A stretch of 64,000 bases of DNA from Mogibacterium sp. Lineage in GTDB: Bacteria; Bacillota; Clostridia; Peptostreptococcales; Anaerovoracaceae. A program made the translations under genes and the position numbers. Positions 43,001 to 51,675 of this stretch are shown here, in pieces (the stretch's first letter is position 1; each line of letters starts with the position of its first letter). The stretch is taken from positions 1 to 64,000 of the forward strand of contig JAFRGC010000051.1 of assembly GCA_017434025.1 (NCBI GenBank), written 5' to 3'. The notes beneath the pieces were generated by a model. That model had not been told where the DNA came from. It searched no databases and was given only the letters and a program-made list of their open reading frames with translations.

Positions 43001-44767
43001 ATGGCAGATATCAAAGTAACAGTTGATAATATTACGGTTACTGTACCAGAAGGTTCCACCTTACTGGATGCAGCCCACAAGGCCGGCATCGACGTTCCTA
43101 CACTGTGCTATCTGAGAGGCATCAACGAGATCGGTGCCTGCAGAATGTGCGTATGTGAGGTAGTAGGAGCAAGAGCTCTCGTCGCTGCCTGCGTATATCC
43201 ATGCAACGATGGTATGGTAGCTTATACCAATACCGAGAAGATCAAAGATTACAGACGCAAGACTCTGCAGCTGATCCTGTCCGATCACGATCAGGACTGC
43301 CTCGGATGCGTACGCAGCACCAACTGCGAACTCCAGGCTCTGTGCAAGAGATACGGCGTTGAGAAGACAGATTACTATGAAGGTACGAAGAATGAGTTCG
43401 TTATCGATGCTTCTTCGCCATCCATAGTAAGAGATAACAACAAGTGCATCCTCTGCAGAAGATGCGTTGCAGCATGCGAGAAGTATCAGAGTGTCGGAGT
43501 CATCGGTGCGAATGCAAGAGGTTTCGATACACATATCGGAAGCGCTTTCGAGCTCCCTCTCGCAGAGACTTCCTGCGTAAACTGCGGTCAGTGTATCGTA
43601 GCTTGCCCGGTAGGTGCGCTGTATGAGAATGATTCGACGAAGGCTGTCAAGGCTGCTCTCGCAGATCCTACCAAGCACGTAGTCGTTCAGGCAGCTCCTT
43701 CCGTAAGAGTCGGACTCGGCGAGTGCTTCGGAATGCCGATCGGTGCCGAGGTAGAAGGCAAGATGGCTGCAGGCATGAGAAGACTTGGATTCGACGCAGT
43801 ATTCGACACCAACTTCTCAGCTGACCTCACTATCGTTGAGGAAGCCAACGAGCTGATCGGAAGAGTCACCAATGGCGGAGTTCTTCCTATGATCACTTCC
43901 TGCTCACCAGGATGGATCAAGTTCATCGAGCACTACTATCCAGAGCTTCTTCCTAACGTTTCTTCCTGCAAATCACCGCAGCAGATGTTCGGTGCAGTCG
44001 TCAAGACATATTACGCAGAGAAGAAGGGCATTGATCCTAAGGACATCGTTTCCGTATCCATCATGCCATGTACCGCTAAGAAGTTCGAGTGCGGCAGAGA
44101 TGACCAGTCAGCAGCAGGCCCTGGAATCCCAGATGTAGATTATGCTCTGACCACCAGAGAGCTCGGCAGAATGATCAGCGAGGCCGGTATCGACTTCGTC
44201 AACCTGCCGGATGAACCTTATGATGATCCTCTGGGCGAGAGCACAGGCGCAGCTGTTATCTTCGGCGCAACAGGCGGAGTTATGGAAGCTGCTCTGAGAA
44301 CAGCTGTTGAGTGGATCACAGGACAGCAGCTCGGCAAGAATCTCCTCGAGTTCCAGGATGTCCGTGGAGTTGAAGGCGTCAAGGAAGCTTGCTACAAGGT
44401 CGGCGACCTCGAAGTAAGCGTTGCTGTAGCATCCGGACTTGCGAATGCACGCAAAGTCCTCGAGATGGTCAAGTCTGGCGAGAAGAATTACACATTCATC
44501 GAGATCATGGCTTGCCCGGGCGGATGCGTCAACGGCGGTGGACAGCCACACGTTCCTGCAAACATCAAGAACTTCATCGATGTTCGTGAAGTAAGAGCTA
44601 AGGGCCTGTATGACCTGGATGCTAACAGACCTCTGAGAAGATCTCACGAGAACCCAAGCATCATCAAGCTCTACGATGAGTGGTATGGCTCATACGGCAG
44701 CGAGAAGGCGCACCACGCACTGCATACTTCATATGTAGCAAGGAAGGTCAACGCAGATCACGAATAA
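43001..44767 (+). CDS. hydA: [FeFe]-hydrogenase catalytic subunit HydA
   Basis: Domains in order: N-terminal [2Fe-2S] (GACRMCVCEV), His-Cys [4Fe-4S] (HDQDCLGCVRSTNC), two [4Fe-4S] (CILCRRCVAACEK, CVNCGQCIVACPVG) and the H-cluster domain. The H-cluster motifs are TSCSPGW, MPCTAKKFE and MACPGGCVNGGGQP. The first reads TSCSPGW rather than TSCCPGW, and a Cys appears downstream in SSCKSP. ATG 43001 is preceded by AGGAGGTGAG. With hydC and hydB it makes the likely H2-evolving bifurcating complex. No maturases (hydE, F, G) are in the window. Confidence 0.95.
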   Translation: MADIKVTVDNITVTVPEGSTLLDAAHKAGIDVPTLCYLRGINEIGACRMCVCEVVGARALVAACVYPCNDGMVAYTNTEKIKDYRRKTLQLILSDHDQDCLGCVRSTNCELQALCKRYGVEKTDYYEGTKNEFVIDASSPSIVRDNNKCILCRRCVAACEKYQSVGVIGANARGFDTHIGSAFELPLAETSCVNCGQCIVACPVGALYENDSTKAVKAALADPTKHVVVQAAPSVRVGLGECFGMPIGAEVEGKMAAGMRRLGFDAVFDTNFSADLTIVEEANELIGRVTNGGVLPMITSCSPGWIKFIEHYYPELLPNVSSCKSPQQMFGAVVKTYYAEKKGIDPKDIVSVSIMPCTAKKFECGRDDQSAAGPGIPDVDYALTTRELGRMISEAGIDFVNLPDEPYDDPLGESTGAAVIFGATGGVMEAALRTAVEWITGQQLGKNLLEFQDVRGVEGVKEACYKVGDLEVSVAVASGLANARKVLEMVKSGEKNYTFIEIMACPGGCVNGGGQPHVPANIKNFIDVREVRAKGLYDLDANRPLRRSHENPSIIKLYDEWYGSYGSEKAHHALHTSYVARKVNADHE

Positions 44768-44805
44768 TCGAATGATCGGTTTGCAGTATTGCAAGACTAA
44801 ACAGG

Positions 44806-44833
44806 AGCCCGCCCTCATGGGGCGGGCTTTTTG
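44806..44833 (+). terminator. Terminator after hydA
   Basis: AGCCCGCCC (44806-44814) pairs with GGGCGGGCT (44820-44828), followed by TTTTTG. Confidence 0.92.
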
Positions 44834-44888
44834 TGCGCTGGATCGGGTCGCAGCGAGTGCTGCCAATACGCTGATGCATTGGTGATCG

Positions 44889-44920
44889 CCGGAGAATGTT
44901 CCTCTCCGGGGTGCTTTTTT
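44889..44920 (+). terminator. Second hairpin with T-run downstream of hydA
   Basis: CCGGAGA (44889-44895) pairs with TCTCCGG (44903-44909). A T-run follows at 44915-44920, a few bases from the stem. It may be a back-up terminator. Confidence 0.55.
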
Positions 44921-45000
44921 CAGTTGGATTGTGTTATACTTACTATTCGGGTGTGCTGATCACTCAGCGCAGCTAATATCAATTATCGGAGGAGTTGCAG

Positions 45001-46383
45001 ATGATTCACGAGAACGCATGGAATACTTATTCTGATGCTGATCTTAGGGAGCTTGAGGCTCTCAGCAAGGGTTATATTGATTTCCTCAGTGACAGCAAGA
45101 CAGAGCGCGAATGCACTGATAATATTGTCAAACTGGCTGAGGAGAAGGGGTACAGAGATCTCAGAGACATTATTGCAAAAGGCATCAAGCTGGTGAAGGG
45201 CAGCAAAGTATATGCTGTCAATATGGGGAAGGCTGTCTTGATGCTCAATATCGGAGAGGATATCATCGGAGACGGTATGAACATCCTCGGTGCCCACATT
45301 GATTCGCCAAGGCTGGACATCAAACAGAATCCTGTCTATGAAAGTGATGAATTTGCCTATCTGGACACAAGGTATTACGGCGGGATCAAGAAGTATCATT
45401 ATCTCGCTCTCCCGCTGGCTCTTCATGGAGTTGTTGTGAAAACAGATGGTTCCGTTGTCAGGATATGCATCGGAGAGAAGGATGATGAACCGGTTGTCTT
45501 CGTAAGCGATCTGCTGATCCATCTTGCATCTGATCAACTCAAGAAGGTCGCAGCTGATGTGGTTGACGGAGAGAATCTTGATATCACGATCGGTTCAAGA
45601 CCTCTGGAAGGAGAAGAGAAAGATGCTGTCAAGGCTGCGGTCCTCAAGCTGCTCAAGGAACAGTATGGGATCGAAGAAGATGACTTCATCTCTGCTGAGA
45701 TCGAAGCAGTACCGGCCGGAAGAACAAGAGAAGCGGGATTAGACCGCAGTATGATCATGGGTTACGGGCATGATGACAGATGCTGTGCGTATACATCAGC
45801 GCTCGCTATGCTCGATACGCCTGATGTCAAGGTGACCTCGTGCGGTCTCTTCGTGGATAAGGAAGAGATCGGCAGCGTGGGAGCTACCGGTATGGAATCA
45901 CATTTCTTCGAAGATGTGATGAGAGAGGTTCTCGACAGAATGGGCAAGTACAGTGAACTGAACCTCATCAGATGTCTCAGGAACAGCAGAATGCTGTCTT
46001 CAGATGTCAGTGCTGCTTATGATCCGCTGTTTGCTGATAGATTTGAGAAGAAGAATTCCGCAAGATTCGGTCACGGTATGGCATTCAACAAGTACACCGG
46101 CAGCAGGGGCAAAGCCGGATCCAATGATGCGAATGCAGAATATCTGGCATCGCTGAGAGCCATCATGGATGGCAGGGGAGTTGTCTATCAGACTGCGGAA
46201 CTCGGCAAAGTAGAAAGCGGAGGGGGCGGTACGATAGCTTACATCCTGTCACTTTACGGCATGCAGGTCATCGACAGCGGCATCCCGGTCCTCTCGATGC
46301 ACGCGCCATGGGAGACGATAAGCAAGTCTGATCTCTATGAAGCATATAAGGGATACATTGCGTTCCTGCATGACGCGAAATAG
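45001..46383 (+). CDS. M18 family aminopeptidase
   Basis: This dizinc cytoplasmic aminopeptidase prefers acidic or neutral N-termini. Metal and catalytic residues are visible in GAHIDSPR, GYGHDD, KEEIGSVGATG, LSSDVSA and SMHAPWE. The length of 460 aa is standard. ATG 45001 is favoured over TTG 44995 because GGAGGAG then has 6-nt spacing. It stands alone after the hydrogenase terminators, with a small export-protein gene 30 nt downstream. Confidence 0.92.
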   Translation: MIHENAWNTYSDADLRELEALSKGYIDFLSDSKTERECTDNIVKLAEEKGYRDLRDIIAKGIKLVKGSKVYAVNMGKAVLMLNIGEDIIGDGMNILGAHIDSPRLDIKQNPVYESDEFAYLDTRYYGGIKKYHYLALPLALHGVVVKTDGSVVRICIGEKDDEPVVFVSDLLIHLASDQLKKVAADVVDGENLDITIGSRPLEGEEKDAVKAAVLKLLKEQYGIEEDDFISAEIEAVPAGRTREAGLDRSMIMGYGHDDRCCAYTSALAMLDTPDVKVTSCGLFVDKEEIGSVGATGMESHFFEDVMREVLDRMGKYSELNLIRCLRNSRMLSSDVSAAYDPLFADRFEKKNSARFGHGMAFNKYTGSRGKAGSNDANAEYLASLRAIMDGRGVVYQTAELGKVESGGGGTIAYILSLYGMQVIDSGIPVLSMHAPWETISKSDLYEAYKGYIAFLHDAK

Positions 46384-46413
46384 AAGTAATTAAGGGACAA
46401 TACAGGGGAGAAC

Positions 46414-46869
46414 ATGCTCAAGGCTAAACTGATAACATTTCTGATGGCGATGGTGCCGGTAGTTGAACTGAGGGGGGCGATACCTTACGGTGTGCTCTCC
46501 GGTCTTAGCGTTCACCAGGCTTTCATCATCGCTGTAGTGGGCAATCTCCTTCCGATCCCATTCCTGGTAGTGTTTACGCGCAAGGTCTTCACGTGGCTCA
46601 GGACTATCAGTCCGGGACTGGATCGTTTTGTCAGGAAACTCGAAGACAAAGCTGAACAGAAGAAAGACATCGTGCTCAAGTCGGAGTTCTGGGGATTGCT
46701 GATCCTCGTGGCGATACCGCTTCCCGGCACAGGTGCCTGGACCGGTGCTCTTGTCGCAGCTATGATGGATATGCGGCTCAAGAGGGCGATGCCTGCGATC
46801 ATCGCCGGAGTCCTTATCGCGGGTGTGGTCGTAACGACTCTGACATATGGAGCAGGTGCGCTGTTCTAG
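46414..46869 (+). CDS. Small multidrug-export family membrane protein
   Basis: A 151-aa protein with about four hydrophobic segments. It matches the Sm_multidrug_ex pattern: ELRGAIPYGVLSGL near the N-terminus and IPLPGTGAWTGAL in the second half. Despite the family name, a transport role is poorly documented. It lies 30 nt after the M18 gene. A hairpin terminator separates it from convergent proC. Confidence 0.85.
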   Translation: MLKAKLITFLMAMVPVVELRGAIPYGVLSGLSVHQAFIIAVVGNLLPIPFLVVFTRKVFTWLRTISPGLDRFVRKLEDKAEQKKDIVLKSEFWGLLILVAIPLPGTGAWTGALVAAMMDMRLKRAMPAIIAGVLIAGVVVTTLTYGAGALF

Positions 46870-46919
46870 CAGAAACAATTCCGGGCAAATCCCATTACAA
46901 TTATATTGAAACAAATGAA

Positions 46920-46955
46920 AACGGCGGATGCGCGGGTCGCGCTTCCGCCGTTATT
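46920..46955. terminator. Bidirectional terminator between the export gene and proC
   Basis: AACGGCGGA (46920-46928) pairs with TCCGCCGTT (46944-46952), with an inner GCGC/GCGC extension and T/A-rich flanks on both sides. Confidence 0.9.
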
Positions 46956-46974
46956 TCTTTGCTGATCAGAACGA

Positions 46975-47775
46975 TTACTGAGCTTTTCCCATTTCCTGCG
47001 CCTTCTCGGTGGCTTTGCAGACAGCATCGATATAAGCTCCTCTGACTCCGTGCTCTTCGAGAGTCTTGATGCCGACGATCGTGTTGCCTCCCGGGGAACA
47101 GACCATGTCTTTGAGTTCGTCCGGATGTCCGCCGGTCTCAATGACCATTTTGGCTGCTCCGTATACTGTCTGGGCTGCAAGTCTCATAGCAGTCTTCCTC
47201 GGCAGTCCCATGAGAACTCCGCCGTCAGCCATTGCTTCGATCATGATGTAAACATATGCAGGGCCGGCACCGGAAAGTCCGCATGCAGTATCGATCAGAT
47301 CTTCAGGCATCCATTCAACGATACCGATCGAGGAGAAGATACTCTCGGCAAATTCTTTCTCTTCTTCTGTAAGATCTGTATCAGAATCGAGAGCGAATGC
47401 GCCGGATCCAACCAGAGCAGGGGTGTTTGGCATGAGTCTGAGCACTCTTAAGTTGCCCTGAACCCAGCTGCGAAGAGTTTCGGTAGTGACACCGGCCATG
47501 ATTGAAATGAGAGCTTTGCCGTCAAGAGAATCCTCTAATGATGCAAGACCGCTCTTCGCGTATTGAGGCTTGAGGCAGACGACAACGATATCTGAAGCTC
47601 TGCCAAGTTCAACAGCACTGTCGACGATATTGCATCCTGCGTCGCTGTACTTTGCTTTGATCTTTTTCGAAAGATCGAAGATATAAGCATCTTCTGGCTT
47701 GACTACACCTGTTTTGAGAGCTCCGGAAAGGATAGCTCCACCCATAGCACCTGCACCGAAGAATCCGATTTTCAT
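46975..47775 (-). CDS. proC: Pyrroline-5-carboxylate reductase
   Basis: ProC carries out the last step of proline synthesis using NAD(P)H. The Rossmann motif is GFFGAGAMGGAI. The signature region is SGAGPAYVYIMIEAMADGG, then GLPRKTAMRLAAQT and CSPGGNTIVGI. The length of 266 aa is normal. The promoter at 47829-47858 has a palindrome in its spacer. proA and proB are not in the window. Confidence 0.95.
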   Translation of the reverse strand: MKIGFFGAGAMGGAILSGALKTGVVKPEDAYIFDLSKKIKAKYSDAGCNIVDSAVELGRASDIVVVCLKPQYAKSGLASLEDSLDGKALISIMAGVTTETLRSWVQGNLRVLRLMPNTPALVGSGAFALDSDTDLTEEEKEFAESIFSSIGIVEWMPEDLIDTACGLSGAGPAYVYIMIEAMADGGVLMGLPRKTAMRLAAQTVYGAAKMVIETGGHPDELKDMVCSPGGNTIVGIKTLEEHGVRGAYIDAVCKATEKAQEMGKAQ

Positions 47776-47828
47776 ACTTGACCTCCATTATTTGATTAAT
47801 ATGGATCTGTAAACATCTAATTTCATTT

Positions 47829-47858
47829 CTTATACCGCAGTCTAAACTGCAGTATCAA
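47829..47858 (-). promoter_or_regulatory. proC promoter with imperfect palindrome
   Basis: On the minus strand TTGATA (47853-47858) and TATAAG (47829-47834) are 18 bp apart. The spacer and part of both boxes form ATACCGCAG-N6-CTGCAGTAT (47832-47855), a near-palindrome with one mismatch that could be an operator. Confidence 0.5.
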
Positions 47859-47942
47859 TAAACTATATCCATTTTACGTTGTTTTACAGAGAAGTCAATA
47901 GATGAATTCAATGAATCATGAGATCTCTATAGAAAACTGTAT

Positions 47943-47980
47943 AAAAAAGAGCGGGCTGATGCCATCAAGCAAATGCCCGC
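47943..47980 (-). terminator. Terminator of the radical SAM-lexA operon
   Basis: GCGGGC (47951-47956) pairs with GCCCGC (47975-47980), with an inner TGAT/ATCA pairing. The A-run at 47943-47949 is a U-run on the minus strand. Confidence 0.8.
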
Positions 47981-48023
47981 CGTATAACACCGCATGAAAA
48001 TCGGTCATGCGATGGAATGAACG

Positions 48024-48659
48024 CTAATTGAGATATCTGAAGACTCCCTTGACCTTGCCGACGATCGTAACATCTGTGGCGATGATCGGTTCCATGAAGT
48101 CGTTCTCCGGCTGGAGTCTGATGTGATCAGACTCTCTGAAAAATCTCTTGACTGTTGCGCCAGATTCAAATTCGTCATTGACCAGAGCAACGACGATATC
48201 GCCGTTATACGCATCGTGGGATTCCTGTACGATCAGATAGTCACCGTCATTGATACCGACGTTGACCATACTGTCGCCGTGGACTGTCAGTATGAAGTTA
48301 TTGCCCGGACCTATGAATCTCGCCGGCATTGGCATCTCATCTACGATATTCTGCTCAGCAAGGATAGGCTCTCCAGCGGCAACACGTCCGACAACAGGAA
48401 GGGAAACGGTATTGATGTCATCTATTACTGCAGCCTGCTTGCGTTCCATATCCACAGGCAGGACTGTACGAGGCTTGGAAGGATCCTTGCGGACCAGCCC
48501 CTTATCCTCGAGCGCCTTGATATCACTGTGAACTGTTGAAGTCGATTTGATATCCAGTGCCTGGCAGATCTCCCTGACAGTAGGGGAATAGCCCTTGGCA
48601 GAGATGGTCGTCTTCATGAACTCCAGGATCTCCTGCTGACGCTGTTCACTCTTCTTCAT
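48024..48659 (-). CDS. lexA: SOS repressor LexA
   Basis: The N-terminal winged helix begins MKKSEQRQQEILEFM and includes SPTVREICQALDIKSTSTV. The self-cleavage site Ala-Gly is in VGRVAAGEP. The catalytic Ser is in VHGDSMVN and the Lys in GATVKRFF. The length is 211 aa. ATG 48659 has AGGAG 8 nt upstream. It starts 21 nt after the radical SAM gene's stop and shares its promoter, which contains a SOS-box-like palindrome. Confidence 0.95.
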   Translation of the reverse strand: MKKSEQRQQEILEFMKTTISAKGYSPTVREICQALDIKSTSTVHSDIKALEDKGLVRKDPSKPRTVLPVDMERKQAAVIDDINTVSLPVVGRVAAGEPILAEQNIVDEMPMPARFIGPGNNFILTVHGDSMVNVGINDGDYLIVQESHDAYNGDIVVALVNDEFESGATVKRFFRESDHIRLQPENDFMEPIIATDVTIVGKVKGVFRYLN

Positions 48660-48680
48660 TGCTGTACTCCTCTTCAATGT

Positions 48681-49511
48681 CTACTTGTATGCGTGTTCTA
48701 CAAGATCGTTGATGTTGAGTTCCTGACCGTATTCATTCCAGTCATCATAGATGCGCCCATTCTGTCTGATGATAATATCTCCGACAATACCGTCGACTTT
48801 AGCAAAAGGCAGAGTCTTGTGATAGGTGATCTTGCTGCCTTCACGCTCAAATACATAGCCGGTGCGGAAGCGTTCTTTCTCAAGAGGATACTTATACTCG
48901 CATATCTCAGAGATCAGTTTGAAAAGATTGTCATTCTCTGTATCGAATACGTTCTCAAGAGTAAGATAGGAGTAGTTGGCACGGAGCTGTATCTCATGGC
49001 CTTTGAATCTGTCAAGGAATCTTATGAGCTTGTCTCTTGTCTCAGGATTCTTGGCATCCTCAAATACTACACAGTTGATCCTGGTGCGGAATTTGAGAAG
49101 ATCAAATATCTCATCCGGGCATTCCTTGACATAGTGCTTGAGGTGTCTGGATACATTGATACAGCTGATGCGGTCTGCATATCTGTTGAGGATAGCAGCT
49201 ACATCCTCGATGCTCTGTCCTTCGCCTACCGGAAGGGTAGTGTTGATATAGATGTGATGTCCTTCTTCGATATGATCCAGGATGTCCTGAAGAGCTTCGA
49301 GTTCTGCAAGAGGCTCTCCGCCGGTAAGAACAACATCGTTGTGTGGGAATATCCTATTCATCAGATCCAGAGCCTGATAGCATCTGTTGAGATCAAATCC
49401 GGAAGTGTCACGGTATTCTTTCTTATTTACACAGAAAGGGCATGCATTATTGCAGTCATACGGAACGAACATCGTTACAGTAGGACCGATCTTGGGAAAA
49501 ACCTTCTTCAT
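48681..49511 (-). CDS. Radical SAM protein co-transcribed with lexA
   Basis: The [4Fe-4S]-binding motif is C-x3-C-x2-C in PYDCNNACPFC, followed by the SAM-binding GGEPL. The remainder gives no further family that I recognise. The protein is 276 aa from ATG 49511. A longer frame to 49652 is rejected because the promoter with the SOS-box-like site lies inside it. GGAG is 11 nt before the start. A 6-bp hairpin (TGGGGG-AGAGA-CCCCCA) lies in the 5' leader near 49535-49551. Control together with lexA suggests DNA-damage induction. Confidence 0.75.
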   Translation of the reverse strand: MKKVFPKIGPTVTMFVPYDCNNACPFCVNKKEYRDTSGFDLNRCYQALDLMNRIFPHNDVVLTGGEPLAELEALQDILDHIEEGHHIYINTTLPVGEGQSIEDVAAILNRYADRISCINVSRHLKHYVKECPDEIFDLLKFRTRINCVVFEDAKNPETRDKLIRFLDRFKGHEIQLRANYSYLTLENVFDTENDNLFKLISEICEYKYPLEKERFRTGYVFEREGSKITYHKTLPFAKVDGIVGDIIIRQNGRIYDDWNEYGQELNINDLVEHAYK

Positions 49512-49571
49512 ATTCAGTGAGTCTCCAATACGTGTGGGGGAGAGACCCCCAATAATGTGTTTTACCGTGTA

Positions 49572-49600
49572 AGTATAGCACTCGAACAAGTGTTTGTAAA
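49572..49600 (-). promoter_or_regulatory. Promoter with LexA-box-like operator
   Basis: On the minus strand TTTACA (49595-49600) and TATACT (49572-49577) are exactly 17 bp apart. The spacer holds CGAAC-AAGT-GTTTG (49583-49596, plus-strand reading), which differs by one base from the Gram-positive SOS box CGAAC-N4-GTTCG. LexA bound here would repress both the radical SAM gene and lexA itself. Confidence 0.78.
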
Positions 49601-49651
49601 TACTCGCGGACGATAGTTTATCATTTGTCATGAAATTGAACACTTTAATCA

Positions 49652-49681
49652 TTGAGAGGGCGCGTCATAATCATGTATACT
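49652..49681 (+). promoter_or_regulatory. Promoter of the antiporter-like operon
   Basis: TTGAGA (49652-49657) and TATACT (49676-49681) are 18 bp apart. It diverges from the lexA operon promoter about 50 bp away. Confidence 0.55.
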
Positions 49682-49743
49682 AATGTTTGGAACGATTATT
49701 ATGAAAGGGTGGGCATACTCTGAAGGCAGTACGTACATACATT

Positions 49744-51141
49744 TTGGGGCTGATCACATTGGCGTTTTCGGCATATGTGACAGCCGCTGTCTGCTCTCTG
49801 GTCCCTGCGGTGCTTGTAGGGAAGGAGATCAGAGCTGAAGCATTTACCATCTCCAACGGGATATCGATCACATTCGATATCGATCCGGCGGGGGTGGTCT
49901 TCGCGTGCGCTTCTTCCGTACTGTGGCTGATCATCATTGCCTATTCGATCGGCTATCTTAAAGATGTCAGCATGAAGAACAAAGCAATCTTCTATATCGC
50001 TTCCGCGGTATGTCAGGCTGCGGTGACAGGACTGTGCTTTGCGGCAGACCTGGTCAGCTTATTTCTGTTCTTCGAACTGATGATAGTTGCTGCATATCCT
50101 TTCACAGCACTGGGAAATGTACATTGCAGCAGGAATTCGCAGCTCAGATACATACTGTATATGCTCATCAGCGGGCTTATTTCATACATTGCACTGGTGA
50201 TACTGTATCCTGCGGCTGGTGCGATGGATTTCACCCCTGGAGGATGCCTTACAGAGGACGTGTTCAGATCGATATCTGCCAAACTAGCTTTTCTTATGCT
50301 GGTATTCGGCGGTTCGACAGCTGCGGGAATCATTCCTCTTCACAGCTGGCTCACTGCATCCAGAAACTCTTATGCTCCTTCCTGCGCGATACTGCAGACA
50401 GTATCTGTGAGCAGTGCGGGAGCTTTCTGTATCTTCAGAGTCGTACTGTATGTTTTCGGACCGGATCTGGCCAGATCATGCGGGGGAATGGATATTCTCG
50501 CGTGGATGGCAATAATAACGATAATCATTTCTTCGTTAATTGCAGTGACCAAAACAGATCTCATGTCCAAGATCACATACAACACGCTCGGTCAGCAGGC
50601 GATCATCATTCTCGGCGTGTGTACAGCCACTCCGTTCGGCACAGCCGGGGCACTTTATCATATAGCAGCTCATGGAGCGGCCAAGATCATCCTGATCATG
50701 GCTGCCGGAGCTGTACTGCTGGATATCAAAAGGACTCAGATCAAAGATCTGGAAGGGATAGGCAGGCGCAAACCGATCACGATGGGGGCTTTCGCCGCCG
50801 CATCCGCAGGACTTGCGGGATTACCGCTTTTCGCCGGCTTTGTCAGTCAGTCCAACATTATCTACGGAGCAGTGAATGCGGGAAGACCTGCATATATCGC
50901 TGCGATCATCTTCGGTTCAGTCCTCACCATGGTGAATCTGATGCCTGTCGTTCTGTCTGCTTTCCGGAAAGTCGATGATACCGGATCGGCAGAGGCCGGG
51001 AAGACCGGTGTGTTCATGCTTGCTGCGATCATGGCTGCATGCCTGATCGTTATCATACTCGGGATCCTGCCGGATGCCGGCCTGCATCTCTTCGATGCGT
51101 CTCTGATGGCAGGAAACTCGATATTCGATCCTCTAATGTGA
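49744..51141 (+). CDS. Antiporter/complex I-like membrane subunit (NuoM/MrpD-like), first copy
   Basis: This large membrane protein of about 14 helices belongs to the proton-conducting NuoL/M/N-MrpA/D family. The helix-5 Glu is present (Glu111 in LFLFFELMIVAAYPF). The motif PLHSWLTA resembles the family's PLHxWLP, but the Lys normally five residues before it is Ala193. Start: TTG 49744 has no clear ribosome binding site; a CTG at 49720, in frame, has AAGGGTGGG 6 nt upstream and may be the true start. Genes for other complex subunits are absent. It heads a three-gene operon. Confidence 0.72.
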   Translation: MGLITLAFSAYVTAAVCSLVPAVLVGKEIRAEAFTISNGISITFDIDPAGVVFACASSVLWLIIIAYSIGYLKDVSMKNKAIFYIASAVCQAAVTGLCFAADLVSLFLFFELMIVAAYPFTALGNVHCSRNSQLRYILYMLISGLISYIALVILYPAAGAMDFTPGGCLTEDVFRSISAKLAFLMLVFGGSTAAGIIPLHSWLTASRNSYAPSCAILQTVSVSSAGAFCIFRVVLYVFGPDLARSCGGMDILAWMAIITIIISSLIAVTKTDLMSKITYNTLGQQAIIILGVCTATPFGTAGALYHIAAHGAAKIILIMAAGAVLLDIKRTQIKDLEGIGRRKPITMGAFAAASAGLAGLPLFAGFVSQSNIIYGAVNAGRPAYIAAIIFGSVLTMVNLMPVVLSAFRKVDDTGSAEAGKTGVFMLAAIMAACLIVIILGILPDAGLHLFDASLMAGNSIFDPLM

Positions 51142-51153
51142 CCGGGAGACACA

Positions 51154-51666
51154 ATGATTAGCCAAGCGTTTCAGTATCTGGGAATAGCATTCATGAGCTC
51201 AATAGTCATATTGCTGCTGAGCTGGCTGATGCAGACTGTTCTAAGACGGCCTGCAGACTATTACAGTGCTGAAGAAATCTGGCTGGAAGAGCCATTATAT
51301 GGCACTATGTGGCAGGCAAGACCTGGTACAGACAAGAAGAGCGAAGAAGACCTGGATGAGATCCGGAAGATGCTGGAACAGGCATACGCAGATCAGACCG
51401 CACAGGAACAGCCGGAGGAACCTGCCGAAGAACCTGCCGAAGAGCCTGCACCGGCAATACCGGCTGAGCCTGAACCAGAGGTGACTCCTGCAGAAGAACC
51501 TGCCCCTGAGCATCATATTCCGGTCACGAAGAGCGGCAGGCCGAGGAAACCTTCCATGAAGATGAAGAAAGCGGAACTGACCGAGATCGCTGAGAACATG
51601 GGTATCGAGATACCTGAGAAAGCAACGAAGCAGATAATACTTGACCTTATCAGAGAACACCAGTAA
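51154..51666 (+). CDS. Membrane-anchored protein with Rho-N/SAP-like C-terminus
   Basis: The N-terminus (about residues 10-27) is a single membrane segment. The middle is acidic and Pro/Glu-rich, with repeated PAEEPAEEP. After a basic KSGRPRKPSMKMKKAEL stretch, the last 35 residues (AELTEIAENMGIEIPEKATK onward) look like a SAP or Rho-N helix-extension-helix, a fold usually found on nucleic-acid-binding proteins. It lies between two antiporter-like genes (gaps of 12 and 9 nt). Its role in such an operon is unknown. Confidence 0.65.
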   Translation: MISQAFQYLGIAFMSSIVILLLSWLMQTVLRRPADYYSAEEIWLEEPLYGTMWQARPGTDKKSEEDLDEIRKMLEQAYADQTAQEQPEEPAEEPAEEPAPAIPAEPEPEVTPAEEPAPEHHIPVTKSGRPRKPSMKMKKAELTEIAENMGIEIPEKATKQIILDLIREHQ

Positions 51667-51675
51667 CGGAGCGAT

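Noticed and set aside
49512..49652. Longer N-terminus for the radical SAM protein
   Set aside because: The extension would be translated through the promoter and the SOS-box-like site. The N-terminus at 49511 has a usable ribosome binding site.
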